Below, in pieces: positions 27,201 to 40,659 of a stretch of DNA of 64,000 nt. The DNA is from Stictocephala bisonia. Lineage: Eukaryota > Arthropoda > Insecta > Hemiptera > Membracidae. Positions within the stretch are counted from its first letter, which is position 1, and each line of letters opens with the position of its first letter. The DNA is taken from positions 1 to 64,000 of the forward strand of contig JAQJVL010002581.1 of NCBI GenBank assembly GCA_035578905.1. The letters are read 5' to 3'. The notes below the pieces were generated by a model, which was not told the DNA's origin, made no database searches, and saw only the letters and a program-made list of their open reading frames with translations. The translations under genes and the position numbers were made by a program.

Positions 27201-30200
27201 TCTATGATCAGTTGCCAGCTACACACGGTGTTGACCTTGAATCTGCTACACCAGCTGCCATATTTGTCTCTAGGTACTATGATGAATACCAAGATACACG
27301 AGTCTATGAACAGTTGCCAGATACACACGGTGGTGATCTTGAGTCTGCTACACCAGCCACCATATTAGATTGTAGGTACTATGATGAATACCAAGATACA
27401 CGTGTCTATGAACAGTTGCCAGCTACACACGGTGTTGACCTTGAATCTGCTACACCAGGTGCCATATTTGTCTGTAGTTACTATGATGAATACTAAGATA
27501 CACGTATCTAAGAACAGTTGCCAGATACAATCGGTGGTGATCTTGAGTCTGCTACATCAGCCGCCATATTAGATTGTAGATACTATGATGAATACCAAGA
27601 TACACGTGTCTATGAACAGTTGCCAGATACACACGGTGTTGACCTTGAATCTGCTAGACCTGCCGCCATATTTGATTGGAGTTACTATGATGAATACCAA
27701 GATACACGTATCTAAGAACAGTTGCCAGATACACACGGTGGTGATCTTGAGTCTGCTACACCAGCCACCATATTAGATTGTAGGTACTATGATGAATACC
27801 AAAATACACGTGTCTATGAACAGTTGCCAGCTACACACGGTGTTGACCTTGAATCTGCTACACCAGGTGCCATATTTGTCTGTAGTTACTATGATGAATA
27901 CCAAGATACACGTATCTAAGAACAGTTGCCAGATACAATCGGTGGAAATCTTGAGTCTCCTACATCAGCCGCCATATTAGATTGTAGTTACTATGATGAA
28001 TACCAAGATACACGTATCTAAGAACAGTTGCCAGATAAACACGGTGTTGATCTTGAGTCAGCTACACCAGCCACCATATTAGATTGTAGTGACTATGATG
28101 TATATAAAGAAACACTTGTCTAAGAACAGTTGCCAGATACACACATTGGTGACCTTGACTCTGCTACATCTGCCACCATATTAGAATGTAGTGACTATGA
28201 TGTATATCAAGAAACACTTGTCTTAGAACAGTTTCCAGATACACGTTAGTGACCTTGACTCTGCTAAACCAGCCGCCATATTATATTGTAGTGACTATGA
28301 TGTATATCAAGAAACACTTGTCTAAGAACAATTGCCAAATACACACGTAAGTGACCTTGACTCTGCTACATCTGCCACCATATTAGATTGTAGTGACTAT
28401 GATGAATACCAAAAAACACTTGTCTAAGAACAGTTGCCAGATACACACAATAGTGACCTTGACTCTGCTACATCTGCCGCCATATTAGATTGTAGTGACT
28501 ATGATGTATATCAAGAAACACTTGTCTAAAAACAGTTGCCAGATACACACGTTAGTGACCTTGACTCTGCTACATCTGCCGCCATATTAGATTGTAGTGA
28601 CTATGATGAATACCAAGAAACACTTGTCTAAGAACAGTTGCCAGATACACACGTTAGTGACCTTGAATCTGCTACACCTGCCGCCATATTAGATTGTAGT
28701 GACTATGATGTATATCAAGAAACACTTGTCTAAGAACAGTTGCCAGATACACACGTTAGGGACCTTGACTCTGCACCTCTGCCGCCATATTAGATTGTAG
28801 TTACTATGATGAACACCAAGATTCACGTATCTAAGAACAGTGGCCAGATACACACGGTGTTGATCTTGGATCTGCTACACCAGCCGCCATATTAGATTGT
28901 GTAGTTACTATGATGAATACCAAGATACACGTATCTAAGAACAGTGGCCAGATACACACGGTGTTGATCTTGGATCTGCTACACCAGCAGCCATATTAGA
29001 TTGTAGTTACTATGATGAATACCAAGATACACGTATCTAAGAACAGTTGCCAGATACACACATTGGTGACCTTGACTCTGCTACACCAGCCGCCATATTA
29101 TATTGTAGGTACTATGATAAATACCAAGATACACGTATCTAAGAACAGTTGCCAGATACACACGGTGTTGACCTTGAATCTGCTACACCAGCCGCCATAT
29201 TAGATTGTAGTTACTATGATGAATACCAAGATACACGTGTCTAAGAACAGTTGCCAGATACACACGGTGGTGATCTTGAGTCTGCTACACCAGCCACCAT
29301 ATTAGATTGTAGGTACTATGATGAATACTAAGATACACGTGTCTATGAACAGTTGCCAGCTACACACGGTGTTGACCTTGAATCTGCTACACCAGCTGCC
29401 ATATTTGTCTGTAGGTACAATAAAGAATACCAAGATACACGTGTCTATGAACAGTTGCCAGATACACACGGTGGTGATCTTGAGTCTCCTACACCAGCCG
29501 CTATATTAGATTGTAGGTACTATGATGAATACCAAGATACACGTGTCTATGAACAGTTGCCAGATACACACGGTGTTGACCTTGAATCTGCTAGACGTGC
29601 CGCCATATTTGATTGGAGTTACTATGATGAATACCAAGATACACGTATCTAAGAACAGTTGCCAGATACACACATTGGTGACCTTGACTCTGCTACATCT
29701 GTCACCATAGTAGATTGTAGTGACTATGATGTATATAAAGAAACACTTGTCTAAGAACAGTTGCCAGATACACACATTGGTGACCTTGACTCTGCTACAT
29801 CTGTCACCATAGTCGATTGTAGTGACTATGATGTATATAAAGAAACACTTGTATAAGAACAGTTGCCAGATACACACATTGGTGACCTTGACTCTGCTAC
29901 ATCTGTCACCATAGTAGATTGTAGTGACTATGATGTATATCAAGAAACACTTGTCTTAGAACAGTTTCCAGATACACGTTAGTGACCTTGACTCTGCTAA
30001 ACCAGCCGCCATATTAGATTGTAGTGACTATGATGTATATCAAGAAACACTTGTCTAAGAACAATTGCAAGATACACACGTAAGTGACCTTGACTCTGCT
30101 ACATCTGCCGCCATATTAGATTGTAGTGACTATGATGTATATCAAGAAACACTTGTCTAAGAACAGTTGCCAGATACACACGTTAGTGACCTTGACTCTG

Positions 30201-33200
30201 CTACATCTGCCGCCATATTAGATTGTAGTGACTATGATGTATATCAAGAAACACTTGTCTAAAAACAGTTGCCAGATACACACGTTAGTGACCTTGACTC
30301 TGCTACATCTGCCGCCATATTAGATTGTAGTGACTATGATGAATACCAAGAAACACTTGTCTAAGAACAGTTGCCAGATACACACGTTAGTGACCTTGAA
30401 TCTGCTACACCTGCCGCCATATTAGATTGTAGTGACTATGATGTATATCAAGAAACACTTGTCTAAGAACAGTTGCCAGATACACACGTTAGGGACCTTG
30501 ACTCTGCACCTCTGCCGCCATATTAGATTGTAGTTACTATGATGAACACCAAGATTCACGTATCTAAGAACAGTGGCCAGATACACACGGTGTTGATCTT
30601 GGATCTGCTACACCAGCCGCCATATTAGATTGTGTAGTTACTATGATGAATACCAAGATACACGTATCTAAGAACAGTGGCCAGATACACACGGTGTTGA
30701 TCTTGGATCTGCTACACCAGCAGCCATATTAGATTGTAGTTACTATGATGAATACCAAGATACACGTATCTAAGAACAGTTGCCAGATACACACATTGGT
30801 GACCTTGACTCTGCTACACCAGCCGCCATATTATATTGTAGGTACTATGATAAATACCAAGATACACGTATCTAAGAACAGTTGCCAGATACACACGGTG
30901 TTGACCTTGAATCTGCTACACCAGCCGCCATATTAGATTGTAGTTACTATGATGAATACCAAGATACACGTATCTGAGAACAGTTGCCAGATACACACGG
31001 TGTTGATCTGGGATCTGCTACACCAGCCGCCATATTAGATTGTAGTTACTATGATGAATACCAAGATACACGTATCTAAGAACAGTTGCCAGATACACAC
31101 GGTGGTGATCTTGAGTCTGCTACACCAGCCACCATATTAGATTGTAGGTACTATGATGAATACTAAGATACACGTGTCTATGAACAGTTACCAGCTACAC
31201 ACGGTGTTGACCTTGAATCTGCTACACCAGCTGCCATATTTGTCTGTAGGTACTATGATGAATACCAAGATACACGTGTCTATGAACAGTTGCCAGATAC
31301 ACACGGTGGTGACCTTGACTCTGCTACATCTGTCACCATAGTAGATTGTAGTGACTATGATGTATATAAAGAAACACTTGTCTAAAAACAGTTGCCAGAT
31401 ACACACGTTAGTGACCTTGACTCTGCTACATCTGCCGCCATATTAGATTGTAGTGACTATGATGAATACCAAGAAACACTTGTCTAAGAACAGTTGCCAG
31501 ATACACACGTTAGGGACCTTGACTCTGCACCTCTGCCGCCATATTTGATTGTAGGTACTATGATGAATACCAAGATACACTTGTCTAAGAACAGTTGCCA
31601 GATACACACGTTAGTGACCTTAAATCTGCTACACCTGCCGCCATATTAGATTGTAGTGACTATGATGTATATCAAGAAACACTTGTCTAAAAACAATTGC
31701 CAGATACACACGTAAGTGACCTTGAATCTGCTACACCGGCCGCCATATTAGATTGTAGTGACTATGATGTATATCAAGAAACACTTGTCTAAAAACAGTT
31801 TCCAGATACACACGTAAGTGACCTTGACTCTGCACCTCTGCCGCCATATTAGATTGTAGTGACTATGATGAATATCAAGAAACACTTGTCTAAGAACAGT
31901 TGCCAGATACACACGTTAGGGACCTTGAATCTGCTACACCTGCCGCCATATTAGATTGTAGTGACTATGATGTATATCAAGAAACACTTATGTAAGAACA
32001 GTTGCCAGATACACACGTAAGTGACCTTGACTCTGCACCTCTGCCGCCATATTAGATTGTAGTGACTATGATGTATATCAAGAAACACTTGTCTAAGAAC
32101 AATTGCCAGATACACACGGAAGTGACCTTGAATCTGCTACACCTGCCGCCATATTATATTGTAGTGACTATGATGTATATCAAGAAACACTTGTCTAAGA
32201 ACAGTTGCCAGATACACACGTTAGGGACCTTGACTCTGCACCTCTCCCGCCATATTAGATTGTAGGTACTATGATGAATACCAAGATACACTTGTCTTAG
32301 AACAGTTTCCAGATACACGTTAGTGACCTTGGCTCTGCTAAACTAGCCGCCATATTAGATTGTAGTGACTATGATGTATATCAAGAAACACTTGTCTAAA
32401 AACAATTGCCAGATGCACACGTTAGGGACCTTGAATCTGCTACACCTGCCGCCATATTAGATTGTAGTGACTATGATGTATATCAAGAAACACTTGTCTA
32501 AAAACAATTGCCAGATACACACGTTAGGGATCTTGAATCTGCTACACCTGCCGCCATATTAGATTGTAGTTACTATGATGTATATCAAGAAACAGTTGTC
32601 TAAGAACAGTTGCCAGATACACACGTAAGTGACCTTGACTCTGCACCTCTGCCGCCATATTAGATTGTAGTGACTATGATGTATATCAAGAAACACTTGT
32701 CTAAGAACAATTGCCAGATACACACGTTAGTGACCTTGACTCTGCTACATCTGCCGCCATATTAGATTGTAGTGACTATGATGTATATCAAGAAACACTT
32801 GTCTAAAAACAGTTGCCAGATACACACGTTAGTGACCTTGACTCTGCTACATCTGCCGCCATATAAGATTGTAGTGACTATGATGAACACCAAGATTCAC
32901 GTATCTAAGAACAGTGGCCAGATACACACGGTGTTGATCTTGGATCTGCTACACCAGCCGCCATATTAGATTGTGTAGTTACTATGATGAATACCAAGAT
33001 ACACGTATCTAAGAACAGTGGCCAGATACACACGGTGTTGATCTTGGATCTGCTACACCAGCAGCCATATTAGATTGTAGTTACTATGATGAATACCAAG
33101 ATACACGTATCTAAGAACAGTTGCCAGATACACACAGTGGTGACCTTGACTCTGCTACAACAGCCGTTATATTATATTGTAGGTACTATGATAAATACCA

Positions 33201-36200
33201 AGATACACGTATCTAAGAACAGTTGCCAGATACACACGGTGTTGACCTTGAATCTGCTACACCAGCCGCCATATTAGATTGAAGTTACTATGATGAATAC
33301 CAAGATACACGTATCTGAGAACAGTTGCCAGATACACACGGTGTTGATCTGGGATCTGCTACACCAGCCGCCATATTAGATTGTAGTTACTATGATGAAT
33401 ACCAAGATACACGTATATAAGAACAGTTGCCAGATACACACGGTGGTGATCTTGAGTATGCTACACCAGCCACCATATTAGATTGTAGGTACTATGATGA
33501 ATACTAAGATACACGTGTCTATGAACAGTTGCCAGCTACACACGGTGTTGACCTTGAATCTGCTACACCAGCTGCCATATTTGTCTGTAGGTACTATGAT
33601 GAATACCAAGATACACGTGTCTATGAACAGTTGCCAGATACACACGGTGGTGATCTTGAGTCTCCTACACCAGCCGCTATATTAGATTGTAGGTACTATG
33701 ATGAATACCAAGATACACGTGTCTATGAACAGTTGCCAGATACACACGGTGTTGACCTTGAATCTGCTAGACGTGCCGCCATATTTGATTGGAGTTACTA
33801 TGATGAATACCAAGATACACGTATTTAAGAACAGTTGCCAGATACACACATTGGTGACCTTGATTTTGCTACATCTGTCACCATAGTAGATTGTAGTGAC
33901 TATGATGTATATAAAGAAACACTTGTCTAAGAACAGTTGCCAGATACACACATTGGTGACCTTGACTCTGCTACATCTGTCACCATAGTCGATTGTAGTG
34001 ACTATGATGTATATAAAGAAACACTTGTATAAGAACAGTTGCCAGATACACACATTGGTGACCTTGACTCTGCTACATCTGTCACCATATTAGATTGTAG
34101 GTACTATGATGAATACCAAGATACACTTGTCTAAGAACAGTTGCCAGATACACACGTTAGTGACCTTAAATCTGCTACACCTGCCGCCATTTTAGATTGT
34201 AGTGACTATGATGTATATCAAGAAACACTTGTCTAAAAACAATTGCCAGATACACACGTAAGTGACCTTGAATCTGCTACACCTGCCGCCATATTAGATT
34301 GTAGTGACTATGATGTATATTAAGAAACACTTGTCTAAGAACAGTTGCCAGATACACACGTAAGTGACCTTGACTCTGCACCTCTGCCGCCATATTAGAT
34401 TGTAGTGACTATGATGTATATCAAGAAACACTTGTCTAAGAACAGTTGCCAGATACACACGTTAGGGACCTTGAATCTGCTACACCTGCCGCCATATTAG
34501 ATTGGAGTGACTATGATGTATATCAAGAAACACTTGTCTAAGAACAGTTGCCAGATACACACGTAAGTGACCTTGACTCTGCACCTCTGCCGCCATATTA
34601 GATTGTAGTGACTATGATGTATATCAAGAAAAACTTGTCTAAGAACAATTGCCAGATACACACGTAAGTGACCTTGAATCTGCTACACCTGCTGCCATAT
34701 TAGATTGTAGTGACTATGATGTATATCAAGAAACACTTGTCTAAGAACAGTTGCCAGATACACACGTTCGGGACCTTGACTCTGCACCTCTGCCGCCTTA
34801 TTAGATTGTAGGTACTATGATGAATACCAAAATACACTTGTCTTACAACAGTTTCCAGATACACGTTAGTGAACTTGGCTCTGCTAAACTAGCCGCCATA
34901 TTAGATTGTAGTGACTATGATGTACAGTATATCAAGAAACACTTGTCTAAAAACAATTGCCAGATACACACGTTAGGGACCTTGAATCTGCTACACCTGC
35001 CGCCATATTAGATTGTAGTGACTATGATGTATATCAAGAAACACTTGTCTAAAAACAATTGCCAGATACACACGTTAGGGACCTTGAATCTGCTACACCT
35101 GCCGCCATATTAGATTGTAGTGACTATGAAATATATCAAGAAACAGTTGTCTAAGAACAGTTGCCAGATACACACGTAAGTGACCTTGACTCTGCACCTC
35201 TGCCGCCATATTAGATTGTAGTGACTATGATGTATATCAAGAAACGCTTGTCTAAGAACAATTGCCAGATACACACGTAAGTGACCTTGACTCTGCTACA
35301 TCTGCCGTCATATTAGATTGTAGTGACAATGATGTATATCAAGAAACACTTGTCTTAGAACAGTTGCCAGATACACACGTTAGTGACCTTGACTCTGCTA
35401 AACTAGCCGCCATATTAGATTGTAGTGACTATGATGTATATCAAGAAACACTTGTCTTAGAACAGTTTCCAGATACACACGTTAGTGACCTTGACTCTGC
35501 TAAACTAGCCGCCATGTTAGATTGTAGTGACTATGATGTATATCAAGAAACACTTGTCTTAGAACAATTGCCAGATACACACGTTAGTGACCTTAACTCT
35601 GCTAAACCAGCCGCCATATTAGATTGTAGTGACTATGATGTATATCAAGAAACACTTGTCTAAGAACAATTGCCAGATACACACGTAAGTGACCTTGACT
35701 CTGCTACATCTGCCGTCATATTAGATTGTAGTGACTATGATGTATATCAAGAAACACTTGTCTAAGATCAGTTGCCAGATACACACGTTAGTGACCTTGA
35801 CTCTGCTACATCTGCCGCCATATTAGATTGTAGTGACTATGATGTATATCAAGAAACACTTGTCTAAAAACAGTTGCCAGATACACACGTTAGTGACCTT
35901 GACTCTGCTACATCTGCCGCCATATTAGATTGTAGTGACTATGATGAATACCAAGAAACACTTGTCTAAGAACAGTTGCCAGATACACACGTTAGTGACC
36001 TTGAATCTGCTACACCTGCCGCCATATTAGATTGTAGTGACTATGATGTATATCAAGAAACACTTGTCTAAGAACAGTTGCCAGATACACACGTTAGGGA
36101 CCTTGACTCTGCACCTCTGCCGCCATATTAGTTACTATGATGAACACCAAGATTCACGTATCTAAGAACAGTTGCCAGATACACACGGTGTTGACCTTGA

Positions 36201-37650
36201 ATCTGCTACACCAGCCGCCATATTAGATTGTAGTTACTATGATGAATACCAAGATACACATATCTGAGAACAGTTGCCAGATACACACGGTGTTGACCTT
36301 GAATCTGCTACACCAGCCACCATATTAGATTGTAGTTACTATGATGAATACCAAGATACACGTATCTGAGAACGGTTGCCAGATACACATGGTGTTGACC
36401 TTGAATCTGCTACACCAGCCGCTATATTAGATTGTAGTTACTATGATGAATACCAAGATACACGTATCTAAGAACAGTTGCCAGATACACACGGTTGTGA
36501 TCTTGAGTCTGCTACACCAGCCACCATATTAGATTGTAGGTACTATGATGAATACCAAGATACACGTGTTTATGAACAGTTGACAGCTACACACGGTGTT
36601 GACCTTGAATCTGCTACACCAGCTGCCATATTTGTCTGTAGGTACTATGATGAATACCAAGATACACGTGTCTATGAACAGTTGCCAGATACACACGGTG
36701 GTGATCTTGAGTCTGCTACACCAGCCGCTATATTAGATTGTAGGTACTATGATGAATACCAAGATACACGTGTCTATGAACAGTTGCCAGATACACACGG
36801 TGTTGACCTTGAATCTGCTAGACCTGCCGCCATATTTGATTGGAGTTACTATGATGAATACCAAGATACACGTATCTGAGAACAGTTGCCAGATACACAC
36901 ATTAGTGACCTTGACTCTGCTACACCAGCCGCCATATTATATTGTAGGTACTATGATGAATACCAAGATACACGTATCTAAGAACAGTTGCCAGATACAC
37001 ATGGTGTTGACCTTGAATCTGCTACACCAGCCACTATATTAGATTGTAGGTACTATGATGAATACCAAGATACACGTGTCTATGAACAGTTGCCAGATAC
37101 ACACGGTGTTGACTTGAATCTGCTACACCAGCCGCCATATTTGATTGTAGTTACTATGATGAATACCAAGATACACGTATCTAAGAACAGTTGCCAGATA
37201 CACACGGTGTTGACCTTGAATCTGCTACATCAGCCGCCATATTAGATTGTAGTTACTATGATGAATACTAAGATACACGTATCTAAGAACAGTTGCCAGA
37301 TACACACGGTGTTGACCTTGAATCTGCTACACCAGCCACCATATTAGATTGTAGTTACTATGATGAATACCAAGATACACGTATCTAAGAACAGTTGCCA
37401 GATACAATCGGTGGTGATCTTGAGTCTGCTACATCAGCCGCCATATTAGATTGTAATTACTATGATGAATACCAAGATACACGTATCTAAGAACAGTTGC
37501 CAGATACACACGGTGTTGATCTTGAGTCAGCTACACCAGCCACCATATTAGATTGTAGTTACTATGATGAATACCAAGATATCTAAGAACAGTTGCCAGA
37601 TACACACGGTGTTGACCTTGAATCTGCTACACAGCTGTCGTATTAGATTT
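21240..37650. repeat. 102-bp satellite, about 160 copies, 34-codon period
   Basis: The unit contains ATTAGATTGTAGTGACTATG, ATGTATATCAAGAAACACTT, GTCTAAGAACAGTTGCCAGA, TACACACGTTAGTGACCTTG and ACTCTGCTACACCTGCCGCC. Two families dominate: one with GTATATCAAGAAACACTT, the other with GAATACCAAGATACACG. They occur in alternating blocks. One plus frame encodes a 34-residue repeat (segments LDCSDYDVYQETLV and EQLPDTHVSDLDSATPAA). It is interrupted in most units at one codon, TAA or TGA, where other units have TAT or TTA. The longest uninterrupted stretches in this frame are about four units (for example 24766-25167, 35262-35663). Unit lengths are mostly 102, with some losing or gaining 1-4 bp. No start region, splice context or known family was seen, so this is called a satellite, possibly derived from a coding repeat. 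Confidence 0.95.
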
Positions 37651-37949
37651 GGTTCTCTATAGGGCCAGTGTTAATTTAAAAAAAGGAATACAACTTTATT
37701 TATGAACGTTTAATTTTTACTAATCTTTTTTTTTTGTGGCTCTTTGAGATCTTTGAGACTTTGAAATTTTATCTCTTGATTTATTTTTTAACTACAAATA
37801 GCAATTGTTTGGTTAAATTAGTTTTAGTGAAACATAATCAGTTTAAAAAACTCCATTTCAGGGGTCACTAGTCACACTAGTCACTTGTCACACTAGTCAC
37901 TAATCACTAGTCACACTTATAAGCTATTTTAACATTTTAAATGTATGTG
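37651..37949. other. AT-rich sequence with a short CACTAGT repeat
   Basis: At about 37864-37918 the motif GTCACTAGTCACACTAGTCA and close variants repeat every 8-17 bp. The remainder is AT-rich with nothing recognised. Confidence 0.7.
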
Positions 37950-38345
37950 TAAAACGCGAACGTCTGCTACTTGAGAACGCATTGTCTGTCAATCAAGCGA
38001 AGAAGAGAGTAAATGGCAAGGAATATATTTAAGTTATACCATGGCTTGGAGACGGCGGACAGACTTCAGCCGGTATTTTGGTAGTAGACGGAGTTGCAAG
38101 TAGTTCCAGAGTCAACTCCGGATCGAAGCTCGATTGCGAGAAAATATTTCACTGGAGAAGAATATTAAAATCGTTAAATTATAATAATATTTTAATTTAT
38201 AACATAAGTTGTTTAACATCACTCGTCAGTTAACTTGGACTTGCAGGTCTGTGCGTGAACGTTATTCCACGATTGAGATATCGCCTGTTAGCTTAACTAG
38301 GGGTTCGAACAATAGACCTTAACCCCACACTCCGAAGCCTTAGAC
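37950..38345 (+). promoter_or_regulatory. GC-richer promoter-like or solo-LTR-like island
   Basis: Composition rises sharply over about 300-400 bp. A TATA-like ATATATTTAAG lies at about 38022-38032. About 25 bp downstream is a GC-rich stretch with a 20-codon frame starting at ATGGCTTGGAGACGG. Starting from TGTAAAACGCG near 37950 and running through a TATA box to a GC-rich transcribed-looking segment, it resembles either a first exon or a solo LTR. No clear terminal repeat or target duplication was found. Further right, GGTTCGAAC resembles a box B, but no box A is suitably placed. Confidence 0.25.
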
Positions 38346-40640
38346 ATTAAGTCAACATAATTGCGAATAAAACAAAATATTATATTCAAAATTTGTACTT
38401 CCCGTTAGCCGATCCATCGTATTGCCTCGTACTTGTGTAATTTAGCTAGAGCTTCTTTACTTTGACTTCGTTTCTTTCAAAATAATAATACCTTTAGCTT
38501 AACATAAAGATTATTTGCTATTTGGTAATAATATGCTATTGTATAAAAAGTCATTTAGTGTTTTCTTTTATTCTTGTACTTAAATATTGCTCATATTATT
38601 GACTATTGATTCGGATAATTTAAGTTTTCTTGTAATGATTTTTTTACTAACTAGTATACATTTTTACTAAGTAGTATACGTTTTGTATATTAAAGGTTTA
38701 CATTGAACTATGATTTTTTCAATTTCTTTGTCACCTCCATAAGTTAATACGTTATTTCCTATTGATACTCATTTTAAAGTAGTTGATATATATAAAAGGT
38801 ATACATTTCTACATTCCCGCAAAATTAACAAAGGGAAATTGTGCATATTTTTACCATATGGAGTTGAATACCTAAGGAAAATACATAGTTTTTATTTGGA
38901 AAACTACATATAATTTAAATAGATGACATCATATATTTAAACTATATGTTTTATAATTTTATCTTTATACTTAATATATAATTTAATTAAATTTCACATT
39001 TTGTATGTATTATATGTTTTATAGAAACTACTTTTGTCTATTAGTGAATAATAAATACTTAAATACACCACCCTATTATATGTTGATATATTATAGATTC
39101 TAATTTAACAGGCTTTGGATACATGAGAAAAACTAATACCGGTAATTACGGACATATCATTTTATATTGTTTAAATTATTTCAGATAACTGGACGAAAAT
39201 TACTATCATACGTTTAAAATAATTATAAACATAAATATACTGAACTTACCTACTGATGTTATAAGTTAGTTCTAAAACTTTCCTAGACATACCTTAACAT
39301 TGAGATAAAACAAAAGCTTACTCTAATGGATTCAAAATGAACAGATGTTCGAGAAATACTTTACAATCTTTCATCATAAATAAACTTGTTTAAGAGGATT
39401 TCACCTGGCTTAATACCAAGAGAAGTTTGATTTTAAACAGTCAATATTAAACTGTACCACAATATTTAGCTCTAACTGAAATATCGAATCTTCAAAAACA
39501 AATAATGGTTTTTATACCTATTAATTAAATAAAATGATAATGTAAGAAACTCTCTGTCCTTTAAAGACGTCTGCTCCGAGTGCTACTGAAGAAATATTTA
39601 CATTGGTTACCGTAAAACTAAATATCATTTACCTTTATAAGATGTTTTGTGTAATAAATTAATTAAAATTTCACCTGAACATTTAATAAATAAAAAAGTA
39701 CTATCCATTTTCTACTAAAAAATTATTTAAGAGCTATATGTGATACAGAATAATTTATTTAACTTATTTATTTATTTAATTATTTAACTTCACTATTTGG
39801 ATTTTTTTAATTGGTATTATAAAATATGTTACTACTGAATGACATAAAATATAGTTGACTAAAGTGGGGTCCTCCACAACATTACAAGGAATTCATGTTA
39901 AGTATGTAAAAATGTTTACAAATAGTGATGAATACACATTAAGACACAGAAACATGCTCGGTAGATAACAGCTAAGTTGGCAGAACAATAAAGACATTCT
40001 GTACCAATGAATGTTGTCTACATTAAAGACATTCTGTACCAATGACTGTTGTCTACATTAAATCGTGCTATAAGACCATAACTATCTCTCGCTATATTAC
40101 TCTTCATTATCTCATCATCTTAATATTGCCAGTATATAATCATTTTATTGTTTCAATAAGTGTTTTAGTGCTATTTAAGAGCGTGATACAGCTAATATTG
40201 GATAAATGTTACATACCGAAGTCATTGGACGGAAAACTGATCATAAACTGCAACAAGAAACATAGTTTGAATCAAATCTTTTAACAGAATGAAGGACTTA
40301 AGAAAATTGTATTGATATTGAACCGAACTGAATTAGAAAATGTAGACGGGAAAAAGAGAACTAAAGCATGTTAATACTTTCTTACTAGTAAGATAAAGAG
40401 GGCCAAAACAGGCTGCTGAGAATATGATAAGTGTTGGAGGACACGTAACGGTGAAGGACTCTCCTTTTAGATAAAAGATATAAAATAACCCTAGCTATGG
40501 TGAAAGAAATGATTGGCATGGACATGAGGTTATATCGAAATGACAAGTAAACCTTTACATCGTCATTGGTAGTGTTAATGGTCATAGTGAGGGAATTTTC
40601 AATTTCTTTCTTAGCCTGAGGCAAAGAAATAATTATTGAT
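38346..40640. other. AT-rich intergenic sequence, nothing recognised
   Basis: Over 2 kb of AT-rich DNA. ATTAAAGACATTCTGTACCA is directly repeated near 39990 and 40023, a minor duplication. Short open frames lack any domain. Nothing else recognised. Confidence 0.5.
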
Positions 40641-40659
40641 ACGTGCACTCCGAAATTTA

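Noticed and set aside
21240..37650. CRISPR-like array
   Set aside because: The units are contiguous 102-bp repeats without unique spacers, in a eukaryotic context.
38290..38330. tRNA-like box B (GGTTCGAAC)
   Set aside because: No box A at a proper distance and no cloverleaf could be drawn on either strand.
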